Shown: positions 23,455-34,427, counted from the stretch's first letter. The stretch: DNA of 64,000 nt from Grammothele lineata (GCA_002150815.3 NDFF03000188.1:1-64000), one strand, 5' to 3'. Notes: generated by a model not told the origin, from the letters alone. Numbers and translations: made by a program.

Positions 23455-23830
23455 GAATATCAACCCCGCCGCTCGGCCACCTTCGTGCACGCTTACCACT
23501 ACGTCATTGTGCGGTATCACCCGGTAGTAGTTGTCGACTCGCCGCGCCTCCCCTGTCCCCATATTTGGAAGACGCGTGAACTTGCGAGAGGGCTGGCTGG
23601 CGAGTCTAGCCCTCCCTACGTTTTCTCTGGAGAAGTCAGCAGAACCCCCGTCCGACGTTGAAGGCGGACTCTCTGCCCATGCCGACCTCGCCGACGCTTT
23701 CAGGCTTCATGTGTCCTTCGAACCAATTCCGGGGGAGAAGACAAATGACCAGTTCGCTCTCTTTAAGGCGAATCTACTGGCCACGTTGTCGACGGTGAAC
23801 GCGTCCAAGACAGAGCAAGCTTCGCTCGTG
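23455..23830 (+). pseudogene. FunK1-like fragment
   Basis: On the strand opposite the intact kinase, the frame at 23480-23530 reads ATFVHAYHYVIVRYHPV, closely matching FVHAYHYLVLQYHPT in the neighbouring FunK1 gene. After a frame change near 23630 a second coding-looking frame reads PSDVEGGLSAHADLADAFRL and continues to about 23830. No catalytic loop, start or upstream kinase part is present. This is probably a truncated, diverged FunK1 copy. It could instead be the last exons of a kinase gene whose 5' exons were lost; nothing suitable lies between it and 23012. Confidence 0.5.
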
Positions 23831-24790
23831 CCGCGCTTTGCCCAGCCGGGGCAGGGGCGGGCTAGAGTTCGAGTTTGGGGCGTTGAAGCAGTTCGTAGAA
23901 GTCCTGGAGAGGAGGGGCCCAGCCCGCTCGGGGATACGCCGCGGCGGGGTTGGGGGCGGGGGCGGGAATGCTTCCGGGCTTGAGGGCGGTGGTGTTCCCT
24001 GACTGAGACTTGGGCTCAGGCTCTACGATGGGGTCGTGATATACGAAGTGGATGGAGAGGATCGCGGCGTGCTTCGATAGGAGGGCGCTAGGGTGCGTGG
24101 CGGAGTGGAATAAGACGTGCGTAACGGTCGTGCGTGCCACCGGTGAGGAGCTAGAGAAGCCAGAGGAACAGATGTTGTGAGATTGTGTGCCGTAGACGTT
24201 AGAGCTTGCTACTCAGAGGAAGTTGGCTCTGAGACTAAGACTGTGGCGGAAGGAGCAGCAGGTGGTTGTTCTGGAGTTGCGGACAATAACGTCGGACTTC
24301 TCAGAGTCAAATATTGAATCCTCATGTTGCGAGTCTCCTTGAGGATGGTTCTTTGTTTGCAACGCGTATATGCAGACCGGTCCATGTATGCATATATGCA
24401 CAAGCATCAAAAGGCTACTTCGATAGCCACCTGAGAGTGCGCAGTCCTCTCAAGACATCACCTCTCGTGTGAACCAGCAGGAGAGTGAAAACGCTGCTTG
24501 AACGATCCTGGCATTTTCCAAGAAGCATCGTCACGACGACGCGACTCGATGGGATCTTCGCGAGGCAAATCTTCTTCGCAGCAAGGACGCACGCACGTCT
24601 ACTAGAAGTATTGTATCAAAGAAAGAAAAAAGAGAAGTGCTACGCAAGATAACCCCACACAGCGTGAAGAAAGGATATACATAACTTACACGCCGCACCC
24701 ACTAAAACATCGAACGCACCCTGCCCGCCACAGTCCGTACCCGCCGCCTCTCTCCGCCACCGCCTCGCCCCACCCGCCCAAGGAGCCTTC
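23831..24790. other. Intergenic, 3' side of VTI1
   Basis: No gene supported. The minus-strand frame 23862-24140 and the short frames at 24209-24410 have no recognisable content. The VTI1 3'UTR is expected just left of 24791. Confidence 0.35.
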
Positions 24791-25934
24791 TCACCGGATG
24801 AGCTTGAAGTAGAGGATGACGAGGATCAGGATGACGAGCACGGCGATGATAGCGGCCGTCACGACGCGCTGCTGGTACATCCTGCATACGGACACGAACA
24901 CGAGCACGAACGCCAAAATACACGATCAGACCCATCTGTCGACGCGCGTGAAGGCGCGGCGGCCCGGACGGGGGGACGGGGACGTACCTCCGGATCATCT
25001 TCTTGAGCGTGCCCGAGGCGCGGTCGATGTTCGTGTCTGCGCGGTTGAGCTAAAAGGGGACGGGTTCAGTTCCGCAGTCGGTGGGGCGCCGGGCGGGCGA
25101 GAGGCGGTAACGACGGAGTGAAGTGCGGGAAGGGACGGGAGGTGGCAACGGACGCGTCCACTCCCCCTCGTAACAGAGAACCGTCCGCTCGCACGGAAAG
25201 ACGAGAACACGGGCAGGAGGAAAGAGAAAGAGAGAGACAAACTCACCGTATCCCTCGCGTTCTGGATCTGCTCCCTCTGCCCCCTCAAGCTCCTCAAGAT
25301 ATCCGCGCCCTGCTCCTCCGTCTCGAGCGCGATCCGCTGGCTCTCCACGAGCCTCCTCGAGCCGTCCTCGAGGAGCGCCGTGCCCTGCAGCAAGCGCGTG
25401 CGGTCGCTCGAGGCGCCGTACGGCTCGTCCGAGGTGCTGTCCATGCCCGGGCGCGCGAGGAGCTCGGCGCGCGAGGCTTGCGAGTGCAGTTCCTTGGAGA
25501 GCTTCTTGTACCGTTGGAGGTCGGCTTTGGACGCTTTGATGCGAGACTGGTAGGATGGGCGGAGGGACTGAGGGATGCCTTGGATCTCTATCTCCATCTG
25601 GGAGACCTGTTACGTAGAGAAGGAGGGAACGTTAGCACGTCGGAGAAGGTAACGTGTACGAGTGAGCCCAACGAGCGTAGCAGGAGGGCGTACATCGTCC
25701 ACTCCGCCACCCGCTCGCTCACCGAGCTAACGGAGCATAAGCATGCGGGGGAAAGTAAGGACGTACCATCTCATCCGCCTCGTCGAGTTCCATCTCGACA
25801 CGGCGGAGGGCGGCTTTGCGCGACTCGCCCTGGGCATCCTTGGCGTCGCCCTCAAGCTTGCCGCGGATGCTCTGCACGATCTGCTTAAAGTCGGCCTCGT
25901 ACGAGTCGAAGAGAGCCGTCGGGGAGTTGTCCAT
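24791..25934 (-). CDS. VTI1: Vti1-type Qb-SNARE (226 aa)
   Basis: Exons 25934-25767, 25606-25247, 25049-24988 and 24881-24791 total 227 codons, matching the usual length of about 220 for Vti1. The N-terminal helical domain (MDNSPTALFDSYEADFKQIV to about residue 95) is the Vti1 Habc-like bundle. The SNARE helix contains SQRIALETEEQGADILRSLR and GQREQIQNARDTL, with the zero-layer glutamine in RGQREQI, then TLKKMIRRMYQQR. A single C-terminal membrane anchor follows (AAIIAVLVILILVILYFK). Vti1 pairs with several syntaxins in Golgi, endosome and vacuole fusion. Introns of 160 and 197 bp are longer than the local norm. It is divergent from the prefoldin gene, with 396 bp between start codons. Confidence 0.93.
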
Positions 25935-26330
25935 CGCGCTGTGTTCTTGTTGAGTTGTGGGAGAGGGGGGGAGGAGGGAGCCTGCAGAAGGCTAGAGGCT
26001 GAGAGGGACAGTCGTCGGCCTGCGAGCGGGGTTGGGGAGGAGGTATCGGGTGTATGAATGGCGGGGCCGAGGGGGCTCGGAGGAGAGGTGGGAGACGGGA
26101 GAGGTTGTCGAGGTTGCTGAGAAGGTTCGGGACCTGGCGCAGCGCCTGCGCACTCGAGCAGACGCTGCTCAGCCCGCCCGCGCCGACATGTCGACGTCGC
26201 CTATTTGCTCCTGTTTGCTCTTGGTCCCTGTTTTGGATATTTACTCTACCACCTCGCGTGCCTGGCGCTGCAAGAGCCCGCGTAGTGCACCGCGCCCGCG
26301 ACTGTGTACACATCGGTACCGCGACCCGGC
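25935..26330. promoter_or_regulatory. Bidirectional promoter region VTI1 / PFD6
   Basis: 396 bp separate two divergent ATGs. The region is GC-rich with purine-rich tracts on the plus strand (for example around 26065-26110) and no obvious TATA box. It must contain both promoters and 5'UTRs. Confidence 0.6.
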
Positions 26331-26900
26331 ATGGCCTCCGCGCTCCAGGACCGTCTGCAGACGGCGTCGGTCGAGTACCAGAAGATCCAGAATGACCTTA
26401 CGATTGCCGTCGATGCCCGCCAAAAGCTCGACGCGCAGCTCTCCGAGAACGAACTCGTCAAGAAGGTGCGCCGCGCTGCTTTTCGTGCTTCGCGTTCTCC
26501 TTAGTCTGGTCTGACGTTGCAATTGACTGGGTGGGTGCAGGAGTTCGCGTCTTTGACGCCGGAAAACACCGTGTACAAGCTCGTTGGGCCCGTGCTCGTC
26601 AAGCAGGACCAGACGGAGGCGAAGCAGAACGTCGACACCCGTCTCGACTTTATCAAGAGCGAGATGTACGTCGTGTCTTTCTCCCGCGCTCTCCATTGCG
26701 CGCTCATTCATATCATGCTCTCATAGAAAACGCGTGGAAGGGCAGCTGAAGGACCTGGGCGAGAAGTCGGAAAAGAAGAAGATGGAGGTGCGTCCCCTTC
26801 GCTATAGCGCATCGTGCCTGGTTGCTCATGCCACCTCTTTCGCTAGCTTGTGGAAATTCAGGCTGCGCTACAGCAGCAAGCCGCGCCAGCTACTGCATAG
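26331..26900 (+). CDS. PFD6: Prefoldin subunit 6 (124 aa)
   Basis: Exons 26331-26465, 26541-26665, 26727-26787 and 26847-26900 join to 125 codons. The protein starts MASALQDRLQTASVEYQKIQ, carries the beta-hairpin segment EFASLTPENTVYKLVGPVLV and KQDQTEAKQNVDTRLDFI, then the second long helix KRVEGQLKDLGEKSEKKKME and LVEIQAALQQQ. This coiled coil - beta hairpin - coiled coil layout and the length of about 125 residues are those of the beta-type prefoldin subunit 6 (yeast YKE2/GIM1). As part of the cytosolic hexamer it hands unfolded actin and tubulin to the CCT chaperonin. Frames that read into the introns were discarded. Confidence 0.93.
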
Positions 26901-27381
26901 TGTAAGGAGGAGGATGCGGCTGATGAACTCGCGAATGTGTACCACCTTGTAGCTATAGTGAGCACTCTATTGCATTTTCTCATTCTCGCCTCCGTGTGTC
27001 CGAGTGGAATTCTCGATCATGGAGAGAGTACGGAGGCGTACAAGGGACGGGGAGAGTACGTTCACGAATGTTGTTCGACGTACACCCAATGACCGTGTGG
27101 TCTATTCGCCAACGCCAATACATTCCGCACCTCTCGGCGAATCTCCATCTCCCAGCCCTATCACCACCTACCCCCTCAAAACCGTGCCCATGCCTCTCCG
27201 CCGCCCAGCTCTCTCGCTTCCAGTAGAGATCGTGCTTGTCCATTACCGCGAAGCGGGCATTATGTACGTGTGTAGATTCGATGTGTTGGGTAGACAACCC
27301 GCCTGCGCCTCATATCCCTTGACCCGAGAGCGAGCGGCGCACCATCCAGAACGCCAACCACAAAAGCCCGTTGTCGGCGCA
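26901..27381. other. Convergent intergenic region (PFD6 / uS17m 3' ends)
   Basis: 481 bp between two converging genes; both 3'UTRs are expected here. No further coding signal was seen. Confidence 0.5.
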
Positions 27382-27888
27382 TCACGCCGCCGCTGCCGCC
27401 TCCCTTTCTGCCGCCTCGGCTGCTTGGCGGGCATGCAAAGCCTCGCGCTCGCCCTCGGGACTCTTAAGGATCTTGTCGAGCGTGAAGCGTTTGCGCGCTG
27501 AGAGAGGGCGGCAGTTTCGGATGACGACGGTGTCAAATTGGCGGAGCTCTAAGAGGCGCGAGGAGGGTTCAGCATACGGAGGCGGGGGCAGGATGAGTGT
27601 ATAGGGACGGGAGCAAGAGGGACGAGACGGGGCGGGTAAGAGGGGAGGGGAGGGGGAGACGTACCGTTATTCTCGTCGTGCGTGAGGTACTTCGTGCTCC
27701 GCTCTAAACGCTGTATACCAAGGAGTTACATGAGCGACCACGAGACCTTGCCACTAGGGAAAGTCGGAGGACAGAGGACGCACCTTGCCAGTCTTGCTAT
27801 GCGTGATGAAGCGCGAGACGGTGACGGTCGCGGTCTTATTCATGAACCCGACCTTGGTTACTTGTCCGACGAGCGCCAGAGGCGGCAT
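27382..27888 (-). CDS. MRPS17: Mitochondrial small-subunit ribosomal protein uS17m (105 aa)
   Basis: Exons 27888-27784, 27710-27665 and 27548-27382 give 105 codons plus stop. The OB-fold of S17 is clear: LVGQVTKVGFMNKTATVTVS, then FITHSKTGKRLERSTKYLTH with the conserved HDE, and FDTVVIRNCRPLSARKRF, which matches the S17 signature 'GD.V.I.E.RPLSK.K.F'. An Ala/Glu-rich C-terminal tail is typical of fungal mitochondrial forms. I chose MPPLALVG as the start because bacterial and mitochondrial S17 begin there. An in-frame ATG 22 codons upstream would add MKLFRVRYHATPLLL, which could be a presequence. It binds 16S-type rRNA in the mitoribosomal small subunit. Confidence 0.9.
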
Positions 27889-28527
27889 TGTGGAGAAGAG
27901 TGGGTGAGGGAGGAGGAGGGGTGTAGCGTGGTAGCGGACTCGAAACAACTTCAAGAATTCAAGTCGAAATGCACGGGTGCTGGCTGGTGGGCGCTAGGTT
28001 TGCAATGCGGCACGTGACGAGTCCTTGCCCATCGGGCCCAGCGGCGCCGAGTGCCGTTTGGACTCGCGCGTACGGTCGATCGTCGACAGGTTGCTGAACA
28101 ACCAGACGGTGGCCAAGCGCGAGGGGTAGCCATTCGAAGTCACATTACTATATCAAAGGCGAAGCTGGTCATAGGGTTCACGGCCAGTTTCATTGACGTG
28201 AATCGGAGCATCGAGACTCAGCGCGATGCAAGCTCCGTCTATCTCCGTTGTTCGTTTGAAACGGCGCCCAAGTTAACTTGGAGACGATGAAAGTAGCATG
28301 GCGTAACACTTGAGCAAACACCTTCTGGAATGAGCAAGACGTGCGCTCATGGAATGGCGCGGAAAGGATACGATAAGCTCAGCGAGCGGCTTCGCCCGAA
28401 ACGCCGAGTGCGACGCGTCCACGTGCGCGGAGTTGATGACGTCGTATATAGCTCGTCCTCTCACTCAGCCTTTCCGCACCTTCGGCTTGCCCTTCCTTCC
28501 TCCCTACCACCGACACCGACACTCGCC
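27889..28527. promoter_or_regulatory. Divergent promoter region uS17m / MnSOD
   Basis: 639 bp between divergent ATGs of two mitochondrial-protein genes. Immediately upstream of the SOD start is a pyrimidine-rich stretch (28455-28527) typical of fungal transcription start regions, with GTATATAG at 28443. No gene of its own was found. Confidence 0.5.
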
Positions 28528-29708
28528 ATGTCCGTCCTCACCGCCTTCGCCCGTACTGCCGCTCGTGCTGCCCGGCCGGCCGCGCGTGTCCCCACTGCGT
28601 CCCTCTCGCTCACCGCGCGCGGTGTGCATACCCTCCCCGCGCTCGACTACTCTTACGACGTTTGTCCCTCTTTTTGCACCTGAATCATCGTCACTCACAT
28701 ACCTTACTACTGCATACTCGCAGGCCCTCGAGCCGCACATCGCCGGGAAGATCATGGAGCTCCACCACTCGAAGCACCACCAGGCGTACGTGAACGGCCT
28801 GAACGCCGCCGAGGAGTCGTACGCCAAGGCGCCGTCGCCCAAGGACCAGATCCGCCTCCAGGCCGCGCTCAAGTTCAACGGCGGCGGGCACATTAACCAT
28901 TCGCTTTTTTGGAAGAACCTTGCGCCTCAGAGTCAGGGTGGGGGCGAGCTCGGGGCGGGCCCGTTGAAGAGTGCGCTGGAGGCGGATTTTGGGAGCGTTG
29001 ATGGTGAGCCGTTGAGTTTTGTTATGTTTGTGTTGAAGCCCTGGGGGTGCTTGGAGGGCGTATGTGTGGGGTTTGGACGTCGTCTGAGGGATATGCACGC
29101 GACACTGCGCGTTATCTTCGCGTTCCAACCTTGCGCTAAGTAGCTGTTGCTGGGTGTGCTAGGACGCTCCTTCCTGCAACAATTGGAGCTGCCTAGAGAA
29201 GGATCTTCACCGTAGTGTTTCTTGTGTTGGGAGGTGTTCTCCGGACGAGTCGAGTCTCTGCGGGTGTCGTAAGCGGGATTTCACGTGTTTGGCAAGCGCG
29301 TCCAGTGCGCCCAGCCCTTCCCTCCCTCGGATACTCTGGCTTGCATCTACGCGCAGTCTTGCTGACATATAAACTCAGCGTTCAAGAAGAAGATGAACAC
29401 CGTCACCGCCGGCATCCAGGGCTCCGGCTGGGGCTGGCTCGGGTACAACCCCGACACTAAGAAGCTCGAGATTGTCACGACCGCGAACCAGGACCCGCTC
29501 CTCTCGCACGTGCCCATCATCGGCATCGACATCTGGGAGCACGCGTTCTACCTCCAGTACCACAACGTGAAGGCCGACGTGAGTTCCTCCTTTTTTTCAT
29601 GGCTGAGAGAGATGGGTTCTGATGGGTTTGGTGTAGTACCTGACGGCGATCTGGAACGTGATCAACTTCAAGGAGGCCGAGCGCCGCTTTGTTGAGGCGT
29701 CCCAGTAA
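28528..29708 (+). CDS. SOD2: Mitochondrial manganese superoxide dismutase (227 aa)
   Basis: Exons 28528-28659, 28724-29003, 29379-29578 and 29637-29708 join to 228 codons. The first 35 residues are Arg/Ala/Ser-rich without acids ([20 protein letters not shown]), a mitochondrial targeting peptide. Mature sequence begins near [16 protein letters not shown] residues. Metal ligands are H58 ([12 protein letters not shown]), H103 ([11 protein letters not shown]), D188 and H192 ([15 protein letters not shown]). Tyr66 and Gln151 (IQGSGWGW) are the second-sphere residues expected for the Mn enzyme. It converts superoxide to peroxide and oxygen in the matrix. The second intron is 375 bp, far longer than its neighbours; the shorter frame reading into it was rejected. 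Confidence 0.96.
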
Positions 29709-30080
29709 ACTCGCTTCTCGAAACAATTGCTGTCTCTGCTAGAAAATGTGGATACGGAGACTGGATGCCGAGGATGGTGCACTTGTTTGTACACTACGAT
29801 CGTCTTGTCATTCGTATTCGTTTCCAGTGCTGTGATGATCCCTCGTCTTTCCGTACAGCGTGCGACGTGCTGTCATTCCGAAGTTGTAAGATGCGAAAGT
29901 TGGTCTCGCAATAATGTGCTCGTATCGAAGTAGCCTTTCGATGCCGATGCAGATATACATGGACTGGTCTGCGCGTAGATGTGCTGTGCATAAAGAACCA
30001 TTCTCCGGAAGACTGGCGACATGAGGACTCAATATTCAATGCTCAACACCCAGTGGTTCATCACAACCGACTTCCTCACT
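29709..30080. other. Convergent intergenic region (SOD2 / F-box gene)
   Basis: 372 bp between converging genes; both 3'UTRs expected. No other feature seen. Confidence 0.5.
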
Positions 30081-32233
30081 CTAGCGGCACACAATCTCAC
30101 AACACCTCAGCTCCTCCACTGGCATCTCCTCACCGTCACCGTCAACACGCCCGACCCTAACGCACACCTTATTCCACTCCGCCACGCACCCCGGCGCCCT
30201 CCTCTCAAGGCACGCCGCGATCCTCTCCATCCACCTCCCATATCGCGTCGCCGTCCCTGAGGAGCCCGAGCCCAACTTAAAGTCCGAGTCCGGGAGCACC
30301 ACGGCCCTCAAGCCCGGGAGTACTGCTGCCGCTGCGTAGCCGCGCGGGGTCGGCTCTCTCTTCTCGAGGACACCCACGAGCTGCTCCAGTGACCTGAAGT
30401 TGGGCTCCAGCCCGCCCCTACCACCGCCCCGGACCCTGCCGCTGTTGACGGGCTCGCTGACCCCGGCAAACATGCCAACGACATCGAGCCTCTCCACCCC
30501 CGGGCACGCAGCGAACAGCGCCGTCCACTCCTCCGCGCCCAGACCCTCGTTGTTCAAGTTCCCAGGGAGCGGGCCGAGCGCGAGCGTCCTGAGGCTCCGG
30601 CTCAGGCTCAAGTGGGGCGAGGAGAGGAGCACAGCGCACGCGCTCGTCCAAGCTTGTACGGCTAGCCTTGGGGTGTGATCCCACTGCGGCGGGGGCGAGG
30701 GGGGCGGGGAGAGCAGCGTTCCAATGGGGGGAGACGGTGGCGACGGGGGCGGCGGTGGAAGCAGATCCCGCCGAGCCGGGACCCAGATGGGCCGGGGGAA
30801 GATCCCGTAGTAGTCCATATAGTCGCCCTCGCCGTCGTCGTCATCATTGGGGTCGGGGTCGGGGTCCCGCGTGGTGAAAGTGACGGTGAGCGAGCCCTGG
30901 CCGGGCCGGTCTGGGGTAAAGGGCTCCCCGGCAACCTCGGCGGAAGGGGAGCGGAGGGCGAGGGTGAAACCGTGCGCGTGCAGGTGCGCGTAAGTCGTTC
31001 CGCTCAGGATGGGGAGGCACGTCGGGTCCTGTGGTAGCAGGTCGAGCGCGCTTAATATGACACTCTCAGCTCCGGGGTTCGTCGTCGTCGTCACAGTGAG
31101 CGTGACGCTAGCAGTGGCGGGGAGCTTGAGGTGGTCCAGGAATGGGCGGAAGTTCGCCTGGTGCGCGAGGGTGAGATGGAGGACTTTGAGCTTGGGCAGC
31201 TCGACGGCCTCCAGCCACTGGTAAGGGTCTAGACGGTGAGGGCCATAGAATAGTTTCGGGCAATCAATTTTGAGCACTTCGAGGGCAGGGCATTTCTTGA
31301 GGGCGGCGATGACGACGTCGAGGGAGTCGGCCGTCCGCGCCCACCGGCGTGACACCGGAGCGCTGTACACGAACGAACGGATATGCGGCCCAAAGATCCG
31401 CTTTTCGTTCCAACTAATGTCCATGCCGTGGATGCGCATCGCAGGGACCAGAGGGTGCCCGCCGAGGAAGTTGTCGTAGAAGAGAACCGAGGATGTGTGC
31501 TGGTAATATGAAGCGCCGAAGACGTTGACTTCCTTCAGGTTCCCCATCGGCCGGTGCCACCCCGAGAGACACAGGAAGGACCTTTCCATGTGAAAACATT
31601 CCGTGTTGCTAGAGCCGTATAGGGTGAGCGCGTGGACTCGAGATAGGTGGGCCGTTGTTAAACGGTTGCTTTCTATGCGGACCGAGGGATGGGAGAGTAT
31701 AAGTCGAAGAGGGAGCCGCGACCCCGATCGCTCCAACCATAAATCAAGCCCCCAGCCCAAATCCTCGTCGATGTAGATGTCTTGCCACAACGCAGGGGTC
31801 CCCAGTGCGATCGCGCGCCAACTCCGGCACACACCCGTGACAGCGTATATCCGCGTGCGGAAGACGGCGAAAAGCGGCTGGTTATGTGGGTCCGTGCTGG
31901 GCAGCACAACCTCCTTGTAACACTCGAAGATGCGCTCGACGATCTCTGGGGGAAAGGAGTGGATCGTGCGCCGGGGCGTGCCGTCGGGACGAAGGCAGTC
32001 TTTGGGTGGCAGGTTGATGTTGCGTGGTCCTGGGAGTGGAATGGCGATATAGGCGTGATCGTACTCAGTCAGCCCAAACCCGGGATGCAGTGGTATTGTA
32101 CTGTGATAGGCTACCGACCTTCAAACGGTGCTCGTCTACGGGGTGGACTCCGGCGACGGCGCTCCCGTACTGGTATTCCCCCCAGTAACCTGCTCAGGAC
32201 GTACGCTGGGCGGTCGTCGTAGTTTGGTTGCAT
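30081..32233 (-). CDS. F-box / leucine-rich-repeat-like protein (about 681 aa)
   Basis: The large exon 32063-30081 is certain. It contains an F-box-like start, IHSFPPEIVERIFECYKEVV, then VTGVCRSWRAIALGTPALWQ and DIYIDEDLGWGLDLWLERSG, the usual layout of Agaricomycete F-box proteins ('VC..WR..AL..P.LW..I'). After it come Leu-rich repeat-like segments to about residue 350, an Asp-rich patch and a poly-Pro/Ser region (about 440-470), then a C-terminal domain ending ELRCCEIVCR. The 5' exon is a prediction: the ATG at 32233 with a donor at 32170 and an acceptor at 32064 gives 21 codons in phase (MQPNYDDRPAYVLSRLLGGI). Such proteins are presumed SCF ubiquitin-ligase adaptors; the target is unknown. 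It is far more diverged from the three F-box genes at 34-42 kb than those at 34428 and 36749 are from each other. Confidence 0.78.
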
Positions 32234-32572
32234 GACGGGGGTATGAGTTGAAGCCTGCGGGCGCCATTGGTGCGTCAGATGTTGAACGTTAACGTAAATG
32301 TGAATCGAAGAGTCCAGGCATCTTCGCCTATTTGAAGAGCCTCCGGGCTGCGGCGAAGGTAGCGCTGAACGCGGAACGCTAAACTTGAAGCGGCCTTCCT
32401 CATCTGGGAACGATGTACATTCCATGTCCAAAGTTGTCCTGAGGTCAAGCAAAGACGGTGGGGGTCATCAAGAAAGAGGTATCATACAGTCTATGTCTAT
32501 TAAGGGGATATATACGCGCGCATCGATATATGGGAGCAGCGCAAACACGCTCAACGGTCCTCAGTAGGGCGA
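32234..32572 (-). promoter_or_regulatory. Short intergenic region between SYM1 and the F-box gene
   Basis: 339 bp between two genes transcribed in the same (minus) direction; it should hold the SYM1 terminator and the F-box promoter. No clear motif. Confidence 0.4.
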
Positions 32573-33621
32573 TCAAACCTCGGCCTTCTTCTCTAGCTGG
32601 TGCTCGTGCGTGTGCTCCGCTTCGATCTCTCTCTGCTTCGCGGCGTTGACCGAGCTGAGATAAGCGTCTGAGCGAAAAGGAAGATCAGTCTGGTATGGCA
32701 TTACGAGGACGGGAAGCGCACGCACTCCAGAAGAGCGCAACAACGCTGATGGTCATGAAGCGCAGGTGCGGGGGCACGTATTTGAAGTTGATGATCTGGG
32801 TAGGGATGAACACACCCCTGTATGCGCGAGGTGATTAGGGACGCGGTATATACACGCTCGGAGATGAGGGTGCGCACCAGTTACGGACAAGGGTGGGGAC
32901 GTATGCGTCAGATATCCGCTCCTTCGCGTCGTCGACACTCTTGCCCTCGAGGAGGGTGTTCGCGCCGAAGAAGAGCGCGACGACACCTGCAGGGAACGCG
33001 TCTGAGCGGCCGGTAATCACGTGGACGCGAACACGTAAGAGGCATACCCGGCGTGAAAACAAACTGGTCCAGGTACACCTGCAACCCCGACACGTGTGAG
33101 CCTCCATGATACGAGCAAAGGGAAGAGAATACTTGCCTTGTACATGACTGCCTTCGTTGGGGTAGCGAACTGCAGGCGGTTGAGGACCTGCAGCCACTTG
33201 GTCAAGAGAGGGCCGAAGATGGCGCCTATGAAGCGAGCGTGGGGTAAGTCGCAGTGTGGGGTATGGGGTGCGGGGTAAACGCTGTGAGATAGCGAGCTCA
33301 CCTCCGTAGAACGACAGCCGCGCTGTGCGGACCCACTGCACCAGCAAACGTATGTTTTGAATAAGACACGAGAGAAGAGAAGACGAGGATACGCACGTCA
33401 TGGTTGGACCCCTTCTTTTCGAATGCCTGCTGCGCGAGGATGTCTCCGGTGCCAAACAGGACGAAGGAGGTCGCGCATTGAGTGAGCATCGGCCTCCGAA
33501 TGAGGGATACACTAAGAAGACAAACACAGGTTGTCAACACGGGCTCGCATTGCTAGCGAGGGGAAAGAAGCTCAGAGGGAGTAATTGCAACTCACTTGAA
33601 CGCGTTCATGAATCGCGACAT
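32573..33621 (-). CDS. SYM1: Sym1 / Mpv17-PMP22 family mitochondrial inner-membrane protein (196 aa)
   Basis: Eight small exons (33621-33596, 33511-33397, 33335-33302, 33225-33137, 33078-33048, 32986-32878, 32817-32726, 32667-32573) join to 197 codons. Family marks: [19 protein letters not shown] near the N-terminus, [35 protein letters not shown], and the Mpv17/PMP22 signature [19 protein letters not shown]. Four hydrophobic segments are expected. The intron 33079-33136 has a GC donor (AAG|GCAAGT) and a normal AG acceptor; a GT-AG reading does not keep the frame. Yeast Sym1 is a heat-inducible inner-membrane protein needed for ethanol growth at high temperature; a channel or metabolite-transport role has been proposed. 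The charged C-terminal tail ([13 protein letters not shown]) is unremarkable. Confidence 0.92.
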
Positions 33622-34305
33622 GTCTGTCCTAAGTGACTTCTAGGGTTTCTTTCGGATACGTTTCGAGTCCTTGTCGTCCTGGAACCTCTTCCGGCGCTAG
33701 ATAGGTGGCCGAGAGGGATGAGGTGGCAGGAGTGGGAGTGGGAGGAGGAGAGGCGAGGGCGCCATCGCCTGGGCGTTGCTGTCGTCGGATGAGATTTCGC
33801 GCAAGACGCGGCACCACGCGCGCTCGGACCACGGTGCGCCAATCCGGTCTCAGTCACGCGCATCACGTTTATCCGACATTTTCCCGGAGGTCTTTCCTCG
33901 TCGACTCTTCAACTTCCTCACCACCGTTTGGACCCACCGTCTTCCCTCCGGGCCATGCGTTGCGGCGCCGGTTTACCAACGGACAATACGCTTTGTCTCT
34001 TCTTTGCAAACCCTGGCGACTGCCTCTCGCCTTCTGACAAATGTCCAGTTCGCTCGCATCGTCGTGATGATCACTCAAAGACGGAGTCGTGACGAGTCGT
34101 CTTCACCTGTAGTCGTCCTCGCACTTCTTGTACCGAAACTCTCAATTCATGCTACTTATGACTCTCGACGGCTTCTCAACACCATCTCCAGATTTCTAGT
34201 CACAAAACAAGACAAGCACTCATACAACTTGTCGTTGTCATGAGTTTGAGTCAGTTAGACAATAGCAGGGTCTCACGACAACCGGGCACAGGCACGGCGG
34301 CCAGG

Positions 34306-34314
34306 TATATATTG
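34306..34314 (+). promoter_or_regulatory. TATA-like box of F-box gene 34428
   Basis: TATATATTG lies 122 bp upstream of the ATG and about 50 bp upstream of the 5'UTR intron. The related gene has TATATCTG at the same relative place. Confidence 0.5.
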
Positions 34315-34362
34315 TAGCGCACAACTGCGAGAGCGTTGCCCGCGTTTCAATCCTTGGACCAT

Positions 34363-34425
34363 GTGAGTGGAATACGGATTCATGCTCTCCTGCCAAGCTG
34401 ATTTCGCTCTATTTTGAGAGCATAG
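34363..34425 (+). other. 5'UTR intron of F-box gene 34428
   Basis: Donor GTGAGT at 34363 and acceptor CATAG ending at 34425, two bases before the ATG. A 64-bp counterpart with GTAAGT is present in the duplicated gene. Confidence 0.6.
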
Positions 34426-34427
34426 GC

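Larger units (their letters stand above)
33622..34427. other. Divergent intergenic region: SYM1 promoter and start of the F-box duplication unit
   Basis: 806 bp. The left part should hold the SYM1 promoter. From about 33827 on, the sequence is related to DNA beginning at about 36321, so the left edge of the tandem duplication lies here. 34230-34430 is the F-box promoter and 5'UTR. Confidence 0.55.

Noticed and set aside
27889..27954. Upstream ATG for uS17m
   Set aside because: It would add a 22-residue possible presequence, but S17 proteins start at the chosen methionine; kept only as an alternative.
28349..29143. 264-codon frame across the SOD region
   Set aside because: It runs through two introns of the MnSOD gene; spliced exons give the complete enzyme instead.
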